Assembly (NCBI RefSeq): GCF_004402535.1
Contig: NZ_SOEY01000006.1
Location: 310,001-374,000 of the forward strand
Length of the DNA stretch: 64,000 nt
Reading direction: 5' to 3'
Source: Cryobacterium glaciale
GTDB taxonomy: Bacteria > Actinomycetota > Actinomycetes > Actinomycetales > Microbacteriaceae
Below the pieces are notes generated by a model. It saw nothing but the letters and a program-made list of their open reading frames with translations. It made no database searches and was not told the origin of the DNA. Position numbers and translations under genes: made by a program. Of this stretch, positions 61,917-64,000 are shown in pieces (the stretch's first letter is position 1; every line of letters starts with the position of its first letter).

Positions 61917-62696
61917 ATGGACGTTCCGACAGGTCTCATACCGGGCACGGGGTCGCGGTGGCTTCTTTGGTGCACAGCTGCCGTCTTCGCTCTGATGCTG
62001 ATCGCTGGGTTGGTCTTTCATTACCTGCGCGAGAACATCGACAGGGAGGCGCCAGGCTGGCGGATTCTGAGCGGTCTGGGCAGTCTGCTCTACGCGGACG
62101 CGGAGGCGAACCTGTGGGCGTGGAGTTCGGGCCTGCTCCTGGCCAGTATTGGGCTGACGCTCTCTGTCATCGGGTTTGCCACCCGGAACGACGCAGAACG
62201 GGGGGCGGCATACTTCATTCTGGCTGCCATCACCCTGCTGATGTCAGCCGATGAGGTCGCTCAACTCCATGAGAAGCTCGCACGATTCGATCTCGGCACC
62301 GGACTGACTTTCGCCTGGCTCTCCGTCGGCGTACCACTGGCCGTCGTCATCGGCCTGACCGTGCTGTGGATTTCCCGCCGGATCGATCGGCGACTGCGCC
62401 GGCGTCTGATTGTCGCCGGCCTGCTCTACCTGCTCGGAGCGGTCGGCTTCGAAACCCTTGGCGGTCTGGCGGTCGGCGGGCACGTTGACGATACTGACCG
62501 GGCCAGCCTGCCGTACCATCTTCTGCTGGGCCTCGAGGAGGGTCTCGAGGCTACGGGCGCTATCATGGCACTCGCCGCAGCGTTGTCGGTGCTGACCTTT
62601 GAGCGCACCGCTTCCGGAATCCTCGTGCGCACGGCACTCGGCCGCGCGAGCGAAAATGCGATGCGGCAATCACATTCTCCCGAGAAAAAAGGTTAG
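61917..62696 (+). CDS. Polytopic membrane protein with conserved acidic/His residues
   Basis: 259 residues from the ATG at 61917. Six likely TM helices. Two motifs stand out at membrane borders: LMSADEVAQLHEKLARFDLG and LLGLEEGLEATGAIMALA, which place Asp, Glu and His residues where an intramembrane metal site could form. No family is recognised with confidence. The 3' end overlaps the convergent BenE gene by 4 bp. Confidence 0.75.
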   Translation: MDVPTGLIPGTGSRWLLWCTAAVFALMLIAGLVFHYLRENIDREAPGWRILSGLGSLLYADAEANLWAWSSGLLLASIGLTLSVIGFATRNDAERGAAYFILAAITLLMSADEVAQLHEKLARFDLGTGLTFAWLSVGVPLAVVIGLTVLWISRRIDRRLRRRLIVAGLLYLLGAVGFETLGGLAVGGHVDDTDRASLPYHLLLGLEEGLEATGAIMALAAALSVLTFERTASGILVRTALGRASENAMRQSHSPEKKG

Positions 62697-63901
62697 CTCA
62701 CTGCGCGGGGCGTGCGCCAACCCAGCCAGAGCATGAACGCTCCCCCGACAACGAGGCCCCAGAACGCCGACCCGATACCGACGATGGTGATGCCGGAGGC
62801 CGTAACCAGGAACGTCGCAATCGCGCTGATGCGATGCTCGGGTTGCTCCAGCGCACCCGTGACGCTCGTGACCAGGGCGCCGAGAAGCGCGAGGCCGGCC
62901 ACGGCGATGATGAGGATCGGCGGTGACGCCGCCACAAGCGCCGTCGCGAGGCCGGCACCGAGACCGAGCACCAGATAGCCGAATCCCGACGCGACCGTCG
63001 CGATCCAACGTTTGGACGGGTCGCGGTGGGCATCCGGGCTGGCCATGAGCGCCGCCGTGATCGCCGCGAGGTTGATATTGTGCGCGCCGAATACGGAGCC
63101 GACCATGGTTCCAGCCCCTGACCAGACCAAAACCGAACGCGGCGGCGGCCGATAGCCGAAGGTCGACAACACGGCGAAACCGGGAACGTTCTGGCCCGCC
63201 ATCGTCACGACGAACAACGGCAGTCCCAGGCTCACGATCACCAGCGGGTCGAAGAGTGGAGCGACGAAAACCGCAGCGGGAGCGGATGTCGGCGCGCTCA
63301 GCCAGTCAGTTCCGGCCGTCAGGCCAATGCCGACCGCCGCAACGACCATCGCGGCCGGAACCGCCCAGCGCGGGGCCAGCCGGTAGAGCATCAGCCAGAC
63401 CAGCACCACGGGCAGAGCCAGGAGCGGTTGCTCGATGGACGCTTGAATGGGAGCCAGGCAGATGGGAAAAAGGATGCCCGCCAGCATCGACCCGGCCAGG
63501 GGCTTCGGGATGCTGGTGATGGCCCGACCGAGCGCCGGCCACAAGCCGCACAGGGCGATGAGCGCACCGCAGACCAGAAAAGCACCGACGGCCGCGCCGA
63601 AATCATCGGTCGTGGCACCCGCCGCGACCAGGAGTGCGGCGCCGGGAGTGGACCAGGCAAACGAAATGGGCATTCGAAAATACCAGGGCAGGGCGATGCA
63701 GGCCACCCCCACCAGGATGCACAGGGTCAGCAGTCCCGAGGATGCCTGCGCCTCGGAGGCACCGACCGCGCGCAGACCCGCGATGACCAGCACGAACGAA
63801 CTCGCGAACCCCGTGATGGCAGCGACGATACCGGTCGAAATCGGCTGCACCAGTTCGCGCCCGCCGCCGGTCGCGCTCTCCTTCAACGCCCCTGCACTCA
63901 T
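62693..63901 (-). CDS. BenE family benzoate/H+ symporter-like transporter
   Basis: 402 residues, about twelve TM helices. BenE features: FASSFVLVIAGLRAVGASEA, ISFAWSTPGAALLVAAGA, MAGQNVPGFAVLSTFGYRPP and FGAHNINLAAITAAL. The family imports benzoate or related carboxylates, but most members are untested, and no aromatic-degradation gene is nearby. A GGGGGAG ribosome site precedes the ATG at 63901. Confidence 0.92.
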   Translation of the reverse strand: MSAGALKESATGGGRELVQPISTGIVAAITGFASSFVLVIAGLRAVGASEAQASSGLLTLCILVGVACIALPWYFRMPISFAWSTPGAALLVAAGATTDDFGAAVGAFLVCGALIALCGLWPALGRAITSIPKPLAGSMLAGILFPICLAPIQASIEQPLLALPVVLVWLMLYRLAPRWAVPAAMVVAAVGIGLTAGTDWLSAPTSAPAAVFVAPLFDPLVIVSLGLPLFVVTMAGQNVPGFAVLSTFGYRPPPRSVLVWSGAGTMVGSVFGAHNINLAAITAALMASPDAHRDPSKRWIATVASGFGYLVLGLGAGLATALVAASPPILIIAVAGLALLGALVTSVTGALEQPEHRISAIATFLVTASGITIVGIGSAFWGLVVGGAFMLWLGWRTPRAVS

Positions 63902-63950
63902 GTTTGTGGCTCCCCCGGCCCACCTGTGCCCGCCCGAGAGCGCGGACGAC

Positions 63951-64000
63951 TCAGGCCGATTTCACCTGGCGAGTCTTGTGCAGCACCATTTCGGCGGGCG
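63951..64000 (-). CDS. C-terminal fragment of a gene entering from the right edge
   Basis: A minus-strand frame open to the window end finishes at TGA (63951-63953) with the tail AEMVLHKTRQVKSA. It is upstream of the BenE-like transporter and on the same strand. Too little is visible to identify it. Confidence 0.35.
   Translation of the reverse strand, partial: PAEMVLHKTRQVKSA

Overview
The window is about 64 kb of high-GC DNA from an actinobacterium. Gene content and order point to the family Microbacteriaceae: a DUF222/HNH endonuclease, Lsr2, DUF4233, DUF4031, TIGR02611, a glgX-treY-treZ operon, and the ileS-folC-ndk-rne-rplU-rpmA-obg-proB-proA-nadD-rsfS backbone. A cold-environment genus close to Cryobacterium is possible, but the sequence alone cannot settle the genus. 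There are no rRNA genes, CRISPR arrays, intact insertion sequences or phage genes.

Layout. 1-3.1 kb: a 5'-truncated HNH endonuclease gene with microsatellites, a DUF4287 protein and an APH-fold kinase. 3.1-9.1 kb: a YceI protein, an MpaB-like protein, an Lrp/AsnC regulator, a three-gene branched-chain 2-oxoacid dehydrogenase operon (E1 alpha, E1 beta, E2), and a 51-residue zinc-ribbon gene that is easily missed. 9.2-12.7 kb: a DUF2079 membrane protein, a small membrane protein, an enoyl-CoA hydratase and a putative DNA-binding protein. 12.7-19.1 kb (minus): glgX-treY-treZ, the pathway from glycogen to trehalose. 19.3-20.0 kb: a decayed pyruvate oxidase gene. 20.0-21.6 kb: a PGPGW membrane protein, YchJ, Lsr2 and tRNA-Ala(GGC).

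21.7-36.6 kb (minus backbone): rsfS, a membrane-anchored protein, nadD, a small membrane protein, proA, proB copy 1, then a foreign-looking polysaccharide locus, then proB copy 2, obg, rpmA and rplU. The polysaccharide locus (about 26.4-33.3 kb) has four tightly coupled plus-strand genes: a UDP-glucuronate decarboxylase-like enzyme, UDP-glucose dehydrogenase, a second NAD-sugar epimerase and a membrane glycosyltransferase family 2 protein. A convergent gene encodes a Tat-exported right-handed beta-helix protein. The locus lies exactly between two diverged proB paralogues and is the best candidate here for an undescribed system.

36.8-46.6 kb: DUF4031; a permease/TIGR03943/beta-propeller module placed between rplU and rne; rne; VKOR; ndk; DUF4233; folC. 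46.6-50.3 kb: ileS with a T-box leader. 50.3-55.4 kb: a complete dipeptide/oligopeptide ABC transporter operon. 55.5-64 kb: valS, GNAT, a small acidic protein, a methyltransferase, an M3 peptidase, a polytopic membrane protein, a BenE-family transporter and the tail of one more gene.

Two patterns recur. At least nine genes have a TANNNT-like -10 hexamer 6-8 nt before the start codon, the architecture expected of leaderless actinobacterial mRNAs. The word GCGGATGC/GCATCCGC is scattered through the window at a density that looks higher than chance.
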